Assembly (NCBI RefSeq): GCF_026672425.1
Contig: NZ_JAPPRC010000006.1
Location: forward strand, 434,001-498,000
Direction: 5' to 3'
Origin: Pannonibacter sp. SL95
GTDB taxonomy: Bacteria; Pseudomonadota; Alphaproteobacteria; Rhizobiales; Stappiaceae
Length of the DNA stretch: 64,000 bases
Shown here: positions 51,000 through 60,165 of the stretch, in pieces
How positions within the stretch are numbered: position 1 is the stretch's first letter
Layout: each line of letters begins with the position of its first letter
The notes under the pieces: generated by a model
The model's database searches: none
The model's input: only the letters and a program-made list of their open reading frames with translations
What the model was told of the DNA's origin: nothing
Translations under genes and position numbers: made by a program

Positions 51000-51911
51000 T
51001 CACTGTGACCGGGCGTATGTCGCGGACAAACCGGAGCCCGTGTCGATACGCACATGGCCCAGTTCGGTGAGGCGTTCGAGCTGCGCAAAGACAGACAGGG
51101 CGGCGGCCACCTTCAGCGAAGGATCAAGTCCGAGATAGACGGCATCTACGATCTGCGGGATCGTCAGCGGCGTCGCAGTGAGAACGGCCAGAACCGACGC
51201 TTCCCGGCGCAACCGATGCTCCTTCAGGGCGGCCACGTAGGTCCGGGCGTCCCGTACCGGTGCGCCATGTCCGGGCAGGTAGACTGTCTCGGCACGCGCG
51301 CTCAGCCGGTCGAGCGAATCGAGATAAGCCTGCATCGATCCGTCCGGCGGGGCGACGATGGATGTGGACCAGGCCATGACATGATCTGCAGAAAACAGCA
51401 GGTTTTCATCCGGCAAGGCAAAGGACAGATGATTGGCGGTATGGCCGGGCGTTGCGACAACACCGAAGCGCCCCGCGGAAAGGTTGAGTTCCGCGCCGTC
51501 TGCCAGTTCCTCGTCTGCCCGGAATTCGGTGTCCGCACTGGCATCCAGGGCATTGATCTCGCCGAGCGCAAGCTCCCGCGCGCTGCGATGCGGCGTGCAC
51601 CCCAGGATCTTCGCGCCGGTCCGGGCTGCGAGGACGGGGGCCGCTGGCGAATGATCCTTGTGGGTGTGACTGACGAGAATCGTGCTGATCCTGGCGCCCT
51701 CGGCCGCTTTCAGGATTGCTGCGACGTGTTCTTCGTCCTGCGGGCCGGGATCGACCACTGTCAGGTCACTTGTGCCGATCAGATACGTGTTGGTGCCGTG
51801 AAAGGTGAAGGGGCCGGGATTGCGGGCGGTCAGCCGCCGGATGCCGGGGCGAATCTCCACCGCAATGCCATAGGCGGGGTCAAACTCAACATCATGCACG
51901 AGCCTGGACAT
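51000..51911 (-). CDS. MBL-fold metallohydrolase (LACTB2-like)
   Basis: A 303-residue metallo-beta-lactamase-fold enzyme. Metal-binding motif VSHTHKDHSPAAP, then VVATPGHTANHLSFAL, LFSADHVMAWS and VYLPGHGAPV. The C-terminal winged-helix-like part (TIPQIVDAVYLGLDP) fits the LACTB2 group. The physiological substrate is unknown. The ATG at 51911 is used; the frame open to 52559 overlaps the SRPBCC gene in antisense and lacks domain sequence. Confidence 0.9.
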   Translation of the reverse strand: MSRLVHDVEFDPAYGIAVEIRPGIRRLTARNPGPFTFHGTNTYLIGTSDLTVVDPGPQDEEHVAAILKAAEGARISTILVSHTHKDHSPAAPVLAARTGAKILGCTPHRSARELALGEINALDASADTEFRADEELADGAELNLSAGRFGVVATPGHTANHLSFALPDENLLFSADHVMAWSTSIVAPPDGSMQAYLDSLDRLSARAETVYLPGHGAPVRDARTYVAALKEHRLRREASVLAVLTATPLTIPQIVDAVYLGLDPSLKVAAALSVFAQLERLTELGHVRIDTGSGLSATYARSQ

Positions 51912-52079
51912 CGGGAACTCTCCGGAACCGGACGGACGTCGCGGGAAAAGGGACTTGCAGGTCAAGGGACTGCGCCCATTGCCGAACTGCCGTGAATCGG
52001 TAATGTGCCTTGGATAGGTTCGAGACCGCAAAGACGCCCGTCTGCGGGCCCGTTCACACGAAACCGGCGGCAATAGACC

Positions 52080-52553
52080 ATGTCCAATCCCGAACAGTCC
52101 ATATCTCTTGAAGTCGTGCTGCCGTTGCCGCGGCAACAGGCCTTCGAGCTGGTGGTGGAACGATTCGCAGCCTGGTGGCCACGCGAGTACACGTTCCTGG
52201 GCGAAACACTCGACGACATCGGCATCGAGCCCCGGCTTGGCGGCCAATGCTATGAACAGGATCGCGGCGGCAAGAGAATCGTCTGGGGCACCGTCCTCTC
52301 CATTGAAAAGCCCCTCTACATGCGCATCGCCTGGCAGATCGCGCCGGACCGTCAGCCGGTCGTCGATCCGGCCGCGGCGAGCCGCGTGCTGATGACATTC
52401 CGCGATGCAGGGGATGCAACGCGACTGGAACTCGTGCACACGGACTTCATCCGTCACGGTGAAAGCGCAAATGACTACAGGGCTGCAATGGCTTCGCCTG
52501 CTGGCTGGCCCTTGTGCCTGTCCCGATTGACCGCGATGGCGTCGCGTCGCTGA
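52080..52553 (+). CDS. SRPBCC (AHSA1-like) domain protein
   Basis: A 157-residue protein of the START/Bet v 1-like SRPBCC superfamily: SISLEVVLPLPRQQAFELVV at the N-terminus, FAAWWPREYTF, GKRIVWGTVLSIEKPLYM and TRLELVHTDFI. These domains bind hydrophobic ligands; no specific role can be given. It starts 168 bp from the divergent MBL gene. Confidence 0.82.
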   Translation: MSNPEQSISLEVVLPLPRQQAFELVVERFAAWWPREYTFLGETLDDIGIEPRLGGQCYEQDRGGKRIVWGTVLSIEKPLYMRIAWQIAPDRQPVVDPAAASRVLMTFRDAGDATRLELVHTDFIRHGESANDYRAAMASPAGWPLCLSRLTAMASRR

Positions 52554-52581
52554 AACCATGCGTTGAGGATCACGGGCCCGT

Positions 52582-52599
52582 CTGTCGCGCTAGTGACAT
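52582..52599 (+). promoter_or_regulatory. Candidate Pho box upstream of phoR
   Basis: CTGTCGC-GCTA-GTGACAT in 7-4-7 layout, with about 5 of 7 matches per half. It lies 73 bp upstream of the proposed phoR start. Autoregulation of phoR-pst-phoB by PhoB is normal for the family. Confidence 0.45.
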
Positions 52600-52671
52600 C
52601 TGGCCCGTGTTATTTGGCCGGTTCAATTTTCTTTCAGTCTCATGCGCCGGGAGGAGGCGCCGGAGAGTGCC

Positions 52672-54024
52672 ATGGCCGAGAATACCGAGCTGACCGAATC
52701 CGCCGCCCGCGCTGGCGCTGCGGCAACCCCCTTGCGCAAGCTGCGCGACGCCAAATGGCTGTTGCTCGCGGCAGCGGGTAGTCTTGGGCTTGCATCGTCC
52801 GTCTACGGCATGCCGGCCAGCGTTGCCGTGGCTGCCGCCGCTGCGTTGGTCGTGATCGCTCTGCTTGCACCGCGCCGTGACAGCGCAGCACTTGCCTCGC
52901 CAGCGGAGGACCGGCGCAACCAGCGGCGGATGTGGCCTGGCACGGGCATGAAGGCGACCGTCGATGCGCTGTCGCTGCCTTGCTTCCTCGTCGATGGCCG
53001 CGGCATCACCCGTTACGTCAACGCAGTCGCACGATCGCGCTATGCTTCGGTGCGGCCGGGTGACCCTGTGTCCTTCGGCCTTCGTGCACCGTCGCTGCTG
53101 GAGGCATTCGACCGGGCCCGTTCGCAAGGCACGGCTGAGCGGATCGAGTGGGCCGAGAAGGTGCCGACCGAATCCTGGTTCGAGGCCAGTATCGCACCGA
53201 TCCACCTGCCGTCAGCCAATGGCTCGACCGCTTCGGGCGGCGATCCCGATTTCCTGCTGGTCGTCATCCGCGATCTGACAGAGCAGCGCCGGCTCGAACG
53301 GATGCGCACGGATTTCGTGGCCAACGCCAGCCATGAACTGCGCACGCCGCTTGCCTCCCTGACTGGCTTCATCGAAACCTTGCAGGGGCCTGCAAAGGAT
53401 GACGCCGTGGCGCGCGAGCGCTTTCTCGGGATCATGCTTGACCAGGCGAACCGCATGCGGCGTCTGATCGACGATATCCTGTCGCTGTCACGCATCGAAT
53501 TGAAGGCCCATGTGCGCCCGGACACACAAGTGGATCTGGCGGAGATCGTCCGTCACACCATGGACGCCCTGTCGCCGCTGGCGCGGGAGCTGGAGCTGGA
53601 GATCGCGCTGACGGCACCCAAAGGGGAGGTTCTGGTGCGCGGAGACCGGGACGAACTGATCCAGGTTGCCGAAAACCTGATCGAGAACGGCCTCAAGTAC
53701 GGCAGTACCGGCAACCGCATCGACGTGACCATCGAGGAAGGCAAGCCGAGTGGCTGGTGCCTCTCGGTTCGCGACTACGGCGAAGGCATCGCACCCGAGC
53801 ATCTGCCGCGACTGACAGAGCGTTTCTATCGGGTAGATGTCGCATCAAGCCGCGCCATGAAGGGTACCGGGCTGGGGCTCGCAATCGTGAAGCACATCCT
53901 GACCCGTCACCGCGCCCGGCTCGACATCGAAAGCAAGCCCGGAGAAGGCGCAAAGTTTGCTGTCACATTCCCGGAACCTGCCGTCGCGGTTCCAGATCGT
54001 CAGGCGACACGTGTTGCCAGCTAA
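52672..54024 (+). CDS. phoR: Phosphate-regulon sensor histidine kinase PhoR
   Basis: A 450-residue membrane kinase. Two hydrophobic segments lie near the N-terminus (WLLLAAAGSLGLASSVYG and SVAVAAAAALVVIALLA). A PAS-like region follows (about residues 85-205), then the HisKA domain with the phosphorylated His near residue 221 (FVANASHELRTPLASL) and the HATPase domain (N box ENLIENGLKYG, G boxes YGEGIAPEH and GTGLGLAIV). It senses phosphate status through Pst-PhoU and phosphorylates PhoB. The ATG at 52672 has GGAG 6 nt upstream; the ATG at 52642 would add ten residues. Confidence 0.93.
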   Translation: MAENTELTESAARAGAAATPLRKLRDAKWLLLAAAGSLGLASSVYGMPASVAVAAAAALVVIALLAPRRDSAALASPAEDRRNQRRMWPGTGMKATVDALSLPCFLVDGRGITRYVNAVARSRYASVRPGDPVSFGLRAPSLLEAFDRARSQGTAERIEWAEKVPTESWFEASIAPIHLPSANGSTASGGDPDFLLVVIRDLTEQRRLERMRTDFVANASHELRTPLASLTGFIETLQGPAKDDAVARERFLGIMLDQANRMRRLIDDILSLSRIELKAHVRPDTQVDLAEIVRHTMDALSPLARELELEIALTAPKGEVLVRGDRDELIQVAENLIENGLKYGSTGNRIDVTIEEGKPSGWCLSVRDYGEGIAPEHLPRLTERFYRVDVASSRAMKGTGLGLAIVKHILTRHRARLDIESKPGEGAKFAVTFPEPAVAVPDRQATRVAS

Positions 54025-54039
54025 GCAAAAAGCCCGGAC

Positions 54040-54057
54040 CTGTCACATTACTCTCAA
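54040..54057 (+). promoter_or_regulatory. Candidate Pho box upstream of the first pstS
   Basis: CTGTCAC-ATTA-CTCTCAA, with a near-perfect left half (6 of 7) and 5 of 7 in the right. It lies 49 bp upstream of the pstS start, in the 81-bp gap after phoR. Confidence 0.6.
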
Positions 54058-54105
54058 GCATCTCCGATAACTGTTGCGTGCGAAACCGGCAGGCAGGAGG
54101 TCCAG

Positions 54106-55128
54106 ATGGCTGTGACAGCAGGTGTGAAGCTTGGGCTCATCGCGCTCATGGGCCTGTCCCTGACGCAACAGGCACAGGCCTTCGGTCGTGACCAGCTGCA
54201 GATTGTCGGCTCCTCGACGGTGTTTCCCTTTGCCAAGGCCGTCGCCGAGCGCATCGGCATGACGGGCAATTTCATGACCCCGGTTGTCGAGTCCACGGGC
54301 ACAGGCGGTGGCATGGAGCTGTTCTGCGCCGGCACAGGCCCGCAGACACCGGACATCACCAATGCCTCGCGCGCCATGAAGTCATCGGAGGCCAAGACCT
54401 GCGCGGCCAATGGTGTAACTCCGGTCGAGTTGAAGATCGGATTTGACGGGATCGTGGTCGCCGGCTTCCGCGACGGCCCGGACTTCAACCTCTCGCTCGA
54501 GCAGCTGTTCCTGGCGCTCGCGGCGAAGGTTCCCGTCAACGGCAAGCTCGTCGACAATCCTTACAAGTCCTGGGCAGACATCGACAAAGCGCTGCCCGAC
54601 AACCCGATTGAAGTCCTGGGGCCACCGCCGACATCGGGAACCCGTGACGCCTTCATGGAAATGGCCATGGAGGGCGGCTGCGCCAAGCTAAAGGATGCCA
54701 AGGCGCTTGGGCTGCAGGGCAAAGCCTGTCATGCCATTCGCGAGGATGGGGCGTTTCTCGATACCGGCGAGAATGACGATCTGATCGTCCAGATCCTAGA
54801 TGCCAATCCGAAGGCCGTTGGGATCTTCGGCTATTCGTTCCTCAGCCGAAACAGCAGTCATTTGAAGGGGGCGCTGATCCAGGGCATTGCTCCGGACTTC
54901 GCAAATATTGCCAATGGCAGCTATCCGTTGTCGCGGCCGCTGTTTGTCTATGTGAAGGCAGAGCATGCGGGCGAAGTGCCCGGGCTGAGGGAATACCTGC
55001 GCGAACTGACGCGCGATCAGGCCTGGGGCGCGACGGGCTATCTGAAGGAAAGGGGGCTCATTCCCCTCCCGGAGGAAAGCAGAGCGGAACAGCTCGGCCA
55101 GATCGGGACAGTTCTGACCGGCAAGTGA
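54106..55128 (+). CDS. pstS: Phosphate-binding protein PstS, first paralogue
   Basis: A 340-residue periplasmic substrate-binding protein with a signal peptide cleaved after AQA near residue 25. Phosphate-contact regions are VGSSTVFPFAKAV, ESTGTGGGMELFC, TNASRAMKSSEAK and PPTSGTRDAFMEM. It captures phosphate for the PstCAB transporter. Its composition is ordinary for this genome, unlike the next gene, and the two are diverged copies. A Pho-box-like site lies just upstream. Confidence 0.93.
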   Translation: MAVTAGVKLGLIALMGLSLTQQAQAFGRDQLQIVGSSTVFPFAKAVAERIGMTGNFMTPVVESTGTGGGMELFCAGTGPQTPDITNASRAMKSSEAKTCAANGVTPVELKIGFDGIVVAGFRDGPDFNLSLEQLFLALAAKVPVNGKLVDNPYKSWADIDKALPDNPIEVLGPPPTSGTRDAFMEMAMEGGCAKLKDAKALGLQGKACHAIREDGAFLDTGENDDLIVQILDANPKAVGIFGYSFLSRNSSHLKGALIQGIAPDFANIANGSYPLSRPLFVYVKAEHAGEVPGLREYLRELTRDQAWGATGYLKERGLIPLPEESRAEQLGQIGTVLTGK

Positions 55129-55202
55129 TTTACGCCGACGCCAGCGTGCCTCGCCCCTGACATTCCCTGCAAGGGAGTGGGCGAGAGGCGCTGCGTAAGG
55201 AA

Positions 55203-55312
55203 ATGTCACAAAATTGGCATTTCCGAGCATTGGAAAGCAAAAAACTACTTTCCGATCAAAGGCCTAAATTGTCATAAAACTGATATTCAACCGTCATACA
55301 AGTCACATCACG
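55203..55312 (+). promoter_or_regulatory. Cluster of Pho boxes upstream of the second pstS
   Basis: One box at 55203-55220 (ATGTCAC-AAAA-TTGGCAT). A tandem array at 55269-55312 reads in 11-bp units: TTGTCATAAAA, CTGATATTCAA, CCGTCATACAA, GTCACATCACG. This is the arrangement PhoB binds as head-to-tail dimers, and it is the best Pho site in the window. The gap (55129-55394) also holds a GC-rich hairpin at 55149-55190 that may end the first pstS transcript. Confidence 0.75.
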
Positions 55313-55394
55313 GCGACCTAAGGTCCGCCCATCGCCCGGTCCAGTGGGATCAGGTGGTGATCCAAAAACCTTGACATTCGAAGGGAGTGGTCAA

Positions 55395-56426
55395 GTGAAG
55401 TTCAAGTCTCTCGTCAGCGTTGCGGCCCTTGCCGTTGCTGCTACCGCCGTCTCCGGCGTCGCCCAGGCCCGTGACCAGATCCAGATCGCTGGTTCGTCCA
55501 CCGTTCTCCCCTACGCTTCGATCGTTGCTGAAGCTTTCGGCGAAAACACCGACTTCCCGACCCCGGTCGTGGAATCCGGCGGTTCTTCCGCTGGCCTGAA
55601 GAAGTTCTGCGAAGGCGTTGGCGAAAACACCATCGACATCGCTAACTCCTCGCGTCCGATCAAGGAAAGCGAAGTCAAGGCCTGCGCCGAAGCCGGCGTC
55701 AAGGACATCATGGAAGTCCGCATCGGCTATGACGGCATCGTCTTCGCCTCGGACATCAAGGGCAACAAGTTCGCCTTCACCCCGGCTGACTGGTACAAGG
55801 CTCTGGCTGCTGAAGTCGTCGTCGACGGCAAGGTTGTCCCGAACACCGCCAAGACCTGGGCTGACGTGAACCCGAAGCTGCCGGCTCAGCCGATCATGGC
55901 TTTCATCCCGGGCACCAAGCACGGCACCCGTGAAGTCTTCGAAGAGAAGGTCATCGCGCACGGCTGCAAGGACAGCGGCGCTCTGGACGTTTTCAAGAAG
56001 GCCGATGAAAAGGGCGCTGCCAAGAAGTGCCTTGCACTGCGCACCGACGGCGTGTCTGTCGACATCGACGGTGACTACACCGAGACCCTCGCTCGCATCG
56101 AAGCCAACAAGAACGGCATCGGCGTGTTCGGTCTGTCCTTCTTCGAAAACAACACCGACAAGCTCCAGGTCGCTACGATCAACGGCGTCGTTCCGTCGAC
56201 CAAGTCGATCGCTTCCGGCGAATACCCGGTCTCCCGTCCGCTGTACTTCTATGTCAAGAAGGCTCACATCGGCGTGATCCCGGGTCTGCAGGAGTTCGCT
56301 CAGTTCTTCGTGTCTGACGACCTGGCTGGCGCCAAGGGCCCGCTCGCCCAGTACGGCCTGGTTTCCGATCCGGAACTGGCCAAGGTTCAGGCTGACGTCG
56401 CAGCTGGCAAGACTCTCGGCAAGTAA
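55395..56426 (+). CDS. pstS: Phosphate-binding protein PstS, second paralogue
   Basis: A 343-residue PstS with signal peptide (LVSVAALAVAATAVSGVAQA, cleaved before RDQIQ). Binding-site regions: AGSSTVLPYASIV, ESGGSSAGLKKFC, ANSSRPIKESEVK, PGTKHGTREVFEE. The start is a GTG at 55395 with GGGAG upstream; a longer frame to 55344 lacks a signal peptide at its front. Codons look strongly biased (many GCT, CTG, GTT), typical of very high expression. It has its own Pho boxes and is followed by a hairpin before pstC. Confidence 0.93.
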   Translation: MKFKSLVSVAALAVAATAVSGVAQARDQIQIAGSSTVLPYASIVAEAFGENTDFPTPVVESGGSSAGLKKFCEGVGENTIDIANSSRPIKESEVKACAEAGVKDIMEVRIGYDGIVFASDIKGNKFAFTPADWYKALAAEVVVDGKVVPNTAKTWADVNPKLPAQPIMAFIPGTKHGTREVFEEKVIAHGCKDSGALDVFKKADEKGAAKKCLALRTDGVSVDIDGDYTETLARIEANKNGIGVFGLSFFENNTDKLQVATINGVVPSTKSIASGEYPVSRPLYFYVKKAHIGVIPGLQEFAQFFVSDDLAGAKGPLAQYGLVSDPELAKVQADVAAGKTLGK

Positions 56427-56441
56427 GCCGACCTCACACTG

Positions 56442-56465
56442 AAAGGGCGGCACCAGCCGCCCTTT
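56442..56465 (+). terminator. Attenuating hairpin between pstS and pstC
   Basis: AAAGGGCGGC-ACCA-GCCGCCCTTT is a perfect 10-bp stem, 15 bp after the pstS stop, followed by CTTGT. It likely causes partial termination or protects the pstS mRNA, giving more binding protein than membrane transporter. Confidence 0.65.
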
Positions 56466-56495
56466 CTTGTCCCTATTGCTGGTGGGTCGCGCCTC

Positions 56496-57965
56496 ATGTC
56501 CTTTCCGTTCATTCTTCTGGTCATTCTCGGCCTTGCGGTTCTCGGCTACTTTGCCGGGCGCATGCGCGCTCTGAAGAGCGCCGGCGGTGATCCCCGCCAC
56601 ATGCATTCGCTGCCTGGTTACTACGGCTGGCACGTCAGCCTGCTCGTTCTGGTGCCTTCGGCGCTGGTGCTTGCTGCCTGGCTGCTCATTCAGCCGGTCA
56701 TCATCAATTCGCAGGTCTCCGCGATGATTTCGCCGGATGCCATCGCCAAGAGCTCGCTGGATCTCGTTCTGAGTGACGTTCGCCGCGTTGCCGATGGCCT
56801 TGATCTCGCCGTCGCGAACGGCGTTATGGCCGATGAGCAGGCACGCTCGATCCGGACCGAGCTGACCGACGTTCGCGGTCGCCTTGGCGAGATCGGTGTC
56901 GCTCTCGGATCGGATGTAACAGCTGAAACGCTGCGCGCAGCACAAAAGTATCGCGAAATCGCATCGACCGGCAATCTGCTGCGCTCGGCCCTCGTGATCT
57001 TGGTCGCGCTCGGCGGCTTCGCCTACGCGGTTCTCGTCACCAACAAGGACTTCCGCGCCCGTAACCGTGTCGAGCAGATCGTCATGGCGATGCTGGTCTG
57101 CGCTGCATCGATCGCAATCCTGACGACGGCCGGGATCTTCTTCTCGCTCGTTTTCAACACGATCGAGTTCTTCCAGCTCTACCCGGCCAGCGACTTCTTC
57201 TTCGGTATGACCTGGAGCCCGAGCTTCCACGGCGGTTCATCCTTGGGCATCGTGCCGCTGCTCTGGGCGACCTTCTACATCTCCATCATCGCTCTGCTGG
57301 TTGCCGTTCCGATTGGTCTGTTCGCTGCGATCTATCTTTCGGAATACGCCAGCCCGACGGTCCGTGCCGTTGCCAAGCCGCTGCTCGAAGTCCTCGCCGG
57401 CATCCCGACCATCGTCTACGGTCTCTTCGCACTGCTGACGGTCGGTCCCGCCCTGGTGAGCCTCTTTGGCGAGAATGGTGCCCTGGGCCTCAACTGGATG
57501 CAGGGTGGTACTGCCGTCATGACGGCGGGTCTCGTCATGGGCATCATGATCATTCCGTTCATGAGCTCCCTGTCCGACGACATCATCAACGCCGTTCCGC
57601 AGTCCCTGCGCGATGGTTCGCTGGGTCTGGGTGCGACGCACTCCGAAACCGTCAAGAAGGTTATCCTTCCCGCAGCACTTCCGGGCATTGTCGGCGCGTT
57701 CCTGCTGTCTGCATCCCGTGCTGTTGGCGAGACCATGATCGTCGTGATGGGCGCTGGTGCTGCCGCCAAGTTCAGCCTCAATCCCTTCGAGGCCATGACC
57801 ACGGTGACGGCCAAGATCGTCAGCCAGCTGACGGGTGACGCCGACTTTGCCTCGCCGGAAGCACTCGTTGCGTTCGCCCTCGGCATGACTCTCTTCGTCA
57901 TCACCCTGGGCCTCAACATCATCGCCCTCTACATCGTGCGCAAATACCGGGAGCAGTACGAATGA
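56496..57965 (+). CDS. pstC: Phosphate ABC transporter permease PstC
   Basis: A 489-residue permease, long for PstC (usually about 320) because of an N-terminal extension with extra hydrophobic segments (FILLVILGLAVLGYFAG and VLVPSALVLAAWLLIQPVI) and a soluble stretch. The C-terminal half is the classical permease: VAVPIGLFAAIYLSEYASP, GIPTIVYGLFAL, and the EAA loop SLGLGATHSETVKKVILPAA. With PstA it forms the phosphate channel. The stop overlaps the pstA start (ATGA). Confidence 0.94.
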   Translation: MSFPFILLVILGLAVLGYFAGRMRALKSAGGDPRHMHSLPGYYGWHVSLLVLVPSALVLAAWLLIQPVIINSQVSAMISPDAIAKSSLDLVLSDVRRVADGLDLAVANGVMADEQARSIRTELTDVRGRLGEIGVALGSDVTAETLRAAQKYREIASTGNLLRSALVILVALGGFAYAVLVTNKDFRARNRVEQIVMAMLVCAASIAILTTAGIFFSLVFNTIEFFQLYPASDFFFGMTWSPSFHGGSSLGIVPLLWATFYISIIALLVAVPIGLFAAIYLSEYASPTVRAVAKPLLEVLAGIPTIVYGLFALLTVGPALVSLFGENGALGLNWMQGGTAVMTAGLVMGIMIIPFMSSLSDDIINAVPQSLRDGSLGLGATHSETVKKVILPAALPGIVGAFLLSASRAVGETMIVVMGAGAAAKFSLNPFEAMTTVTAKIVSQLTGDADFASPEALVAFALGMTLFVITLGLNIIALYIVRKYREQYE

Positions 57966-59320
57966 CCGACGCGACCGCAAATGCCCCTGGGCTGCCGGGC
58001 GAAACACACGATGCCCCCGTTCGCGCATCAAAGTCTCTGTATGAGCTGGATGCACTGACCCGCAAGCGCAATGCCAGCGAGCTGCGCTTCAAGTCCTACG
58101 GCATCGTTGCCGTGCTGATTGGCTTGTCGTTCCTTGTCGCATTGCTCTACGCGATCCTGAGCAATGGCTCCGTCGCCTTCACACAGACCTTTGTTCAGGT
58201 CTCGATCCCGCTCGACCAGGCAAAGATCGAAGCCGCAGAAGCATCGGTCGTGAAGACGACAGCCTACAATGCGCTCATTGACGCGGCGCTGCAGGAAAAG
58301 CTGGCTGCTGCCGGCATCACGACAGACATGAAGCCGGCCGACCTGCGCAAGATGCTTTCGTCTGGCGCAGCAACCCAGGTTCGTGAGCATGTGCTCAAGA
58401 ACCCGGGAGACATTGGCAAGACCGTCAGCTTCGACATCTATGCCGCAGCCCGCGTCGACGGCTACCTGAAGGGCCGCGTGACGCGCGAAGCGCTCGCCAA
58501 TGACAAGAACCTTGACGCAGCACATCTCGACATTGTCGACAAGCTGCTGGACAAGGGGACGGTCGAACGCCGGTTCAACTGGGACTTCATTCTCGGTTCG
58601 GACGCTTCGGACTCGCGTCCGGAAAAGGCCGGTATCGGCGTGGCCATGATTGGCTCGTTCTACATGATGCTGGTGGTGCTGTTCTTGTCGCTGCCGATCG
58701 GTGTCGCGGCATCGATCTATCTCGAAGAGTTCGCGCCCAAGAACCGGTTTACTGACCTCATCGAGGTGAACATCGCCAATCTGGCCGCAGTTCCCTCCAT
58801 CGTGTTCGGTATCCTCGGTCTGGCAGTCTTCATTCAGTTCGCTCACCTGCCACAATCCGCACCGCTGGTGGGTGGCCTGGTGCTGACGCTGATGACCTTG
58901 CCGACGATCATCATCTCGACACGCGCCGCGCTCAAGGCTGTTCCGCCGAGCATCCGCGACGCAGCTCTGGGCGTCGGTGCGTCAAAGATGCAGTCCGTGT
59001 TCCATCACGTACTGCCTCTGGCGATGCCGGGCATCATGACCGGCACGATCATCGGCATGGCTCATGCCCTTGGTGAAACCGCCCCGTTGCTGCTGATCGG
59101 CATGGTTGGCTTCATTGCCTCCAACTACCCCGATGGCGTGACCGCCGGTTTCCTGTCCCCGAACTCCGCCATGCCGGCCCAGATCTATGAATGGGCAAAG
59201 CGTGCGGATCCTGCCTTCTATGAGAAGGCTTGGGGCGGGATCATCATCCTGCTCTGTTTCCTCCTGGCCATGAACATCATTGCGATCATTCTGCGTCGCA
59301 AGTTCGAGCGCCGCTGGTAA
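57962..59320 (+). CDS. pstA: Phosphate ABC transporter permease PstA
   Basis: A 452-residue PstA. The first about 210 residues form the long N-terminal region (DUF3333) seen in alphaproteobacterial PstA. The permease core follows (IGSFYMMLVVLFLSLPIGVA, AVPSIVFGILGLAVFI) with the EAA loop ALGVGASKMQSVFHHVLPLA. It overlaps pstC by 4 bp, so translation is probably coupled. Twelve bases separate it from pstB. Confidence 0.95.
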   Translation: MTDATANAPGLPGETHDAPVRASKSLYELDALTRKRNASELRFKSYGIVAVLIGLSFLVALLYAILSNGSVAFTQTFVQVSIPLDQAKIEAAEASVVKTTAYNALIDAALQEKLAAAGITTDMKPADLRKMLSSGAATQVREHVLKNPGDIGKTVSFDIYAAARVDGYLKGRVTREALANDKNLDAAHLDIVDKLLDKGTVERRFNWDFILGSDASDSRPEKAGIGVAMIGSFYMMLVVLFLSLPIGVAASIYLEEFAPKNRFTDLIEVNIANLAAVPSIVFGILGLAVFIQFAHLPQSAPLVGGLVLTLMTLPTIIISTRAALKAVPPSIRDAALGVGASKMQSVFHHVLPLAMPGIMTGTIIGMAHALGETAPLLLIGMVGFIASNYPDGVTAGFLSPNSAMPAQIYEWAKRADPAFYEKAWGGIIILLCFLLAMNIIAIILRRKFERRW

Positions 59321-59332
59321 GGGAGAGCGACC

Positions 59333-60130
59333 ATGAACGACATGCCCGTGACCATGAAGGCTGCTTCGATGAGTGACCAGAAGATTTCCGCCACCAACGT
59401 TCAGGTCTATTACGGCGAAAAACACGCCATCAAGGACGTGAACATCAACATCCGCCCCCGTTCCGTGACCGCATTCATCGGTCCGTCGGGCTGTGGCAAG
59501 TCGACGTTCCTGCGTTGCCTGAACCGCATGAATGACACCATCGACATCTGCCGTGTCGAAGGCGACATTTCGATCGACGGCGAAAACATCTACGATGCGA
59601 AGGTCGATCCGGTGCAGCTGCGCGCCAAGGTCGGGATGGTGTTCCAGAAGCCGAACCCGTTCCCGAAGTCGATCTATGAAAACGTGGCCTATGGCCCGCG
59701 GATCCATGGTCTTGCCCGGAAGAAGTCGGAGCTCGACGAAATCGTCGCCGCCTCGCTTCAGAAGGCAGGCCTGTGGAATGAAGTGAAGGATCGTCTCGAC
59801 GGTCCGGGGACCGGCCTGTCCGGTGGTCAGCAGCAGCGCCTCTGCATTGCCCGCGCCATCGCTGTCAGCCCGGAAGTGATCCTGATGGACGAGCCCTGCT
59901 CGGCGCTTGATCCGATTGCGACCGCGAAGGTGGAAGAGCTCATCGACGAGCTGCGCGCCAACTACACGATCGTGATCGTGACGCACTCGATGCAGCAGGC
60001 TGCCCGTGTGTCCCAGCGCACCGCGTTCTTCCACCTTGGCAATCTTGTCGAGGAAGGTGCTACTCAGGACATCTTCACGAACCCGCAGGACAAGCGTACG
60101 CAGGACTACATCACCGGCCGCTTCGGCTGA
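59333..60130 (+). CDS. pstB: Phosphate ABC transporter ATPase PstB
   Basis: A 265-residue ABC ATPase powering phosphate import. Walker [10 protein letters not shown], the Q loop region [18 protein letters not shown] typical of PstB, signature [16 protein letters not shown], Walker [13 protein letters not shown] and the switch His in [15 protein letters not shown] are all intact. GGGAG precedes the ATG at 59333; in-frame ATGs at 59345 and 59369 are alternatives. Confidence 0.97.
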   Translation: MNDMPVTMKAASMSDQKISATNVQVYYGEKHAIKDVNINIRPRSVTAFIGPSGCGKSTFLRCLNRMNDTIDICRVEGDISIDGENIYDAKVDPVQLRAKVGMVFQKPNPFPKSIYENVAYGPRIHGLARKKSELDEIVAASLQKAGLWNEVKDRLDGPGTGLSGGQQQRLCIARAIAVSPEVILMDEPCSALDPIATAKVEELIDELRANYTIVIVTHSMQQAARVSQRTAFFHLGNLVEEGATQDIFTNPQDKRTQDYITGRFG

Positions 60131-60165
60131 GTCCTCTGGTCCTCCAACGCGAGAAGGATTTGAAC

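Noticed and set aside
55350-57230. Long minus-strand frame opposite the second pstS and pstC
   Set aside because: Shadow frame: both plus-strand genes are certain and the antisense product has no family features.
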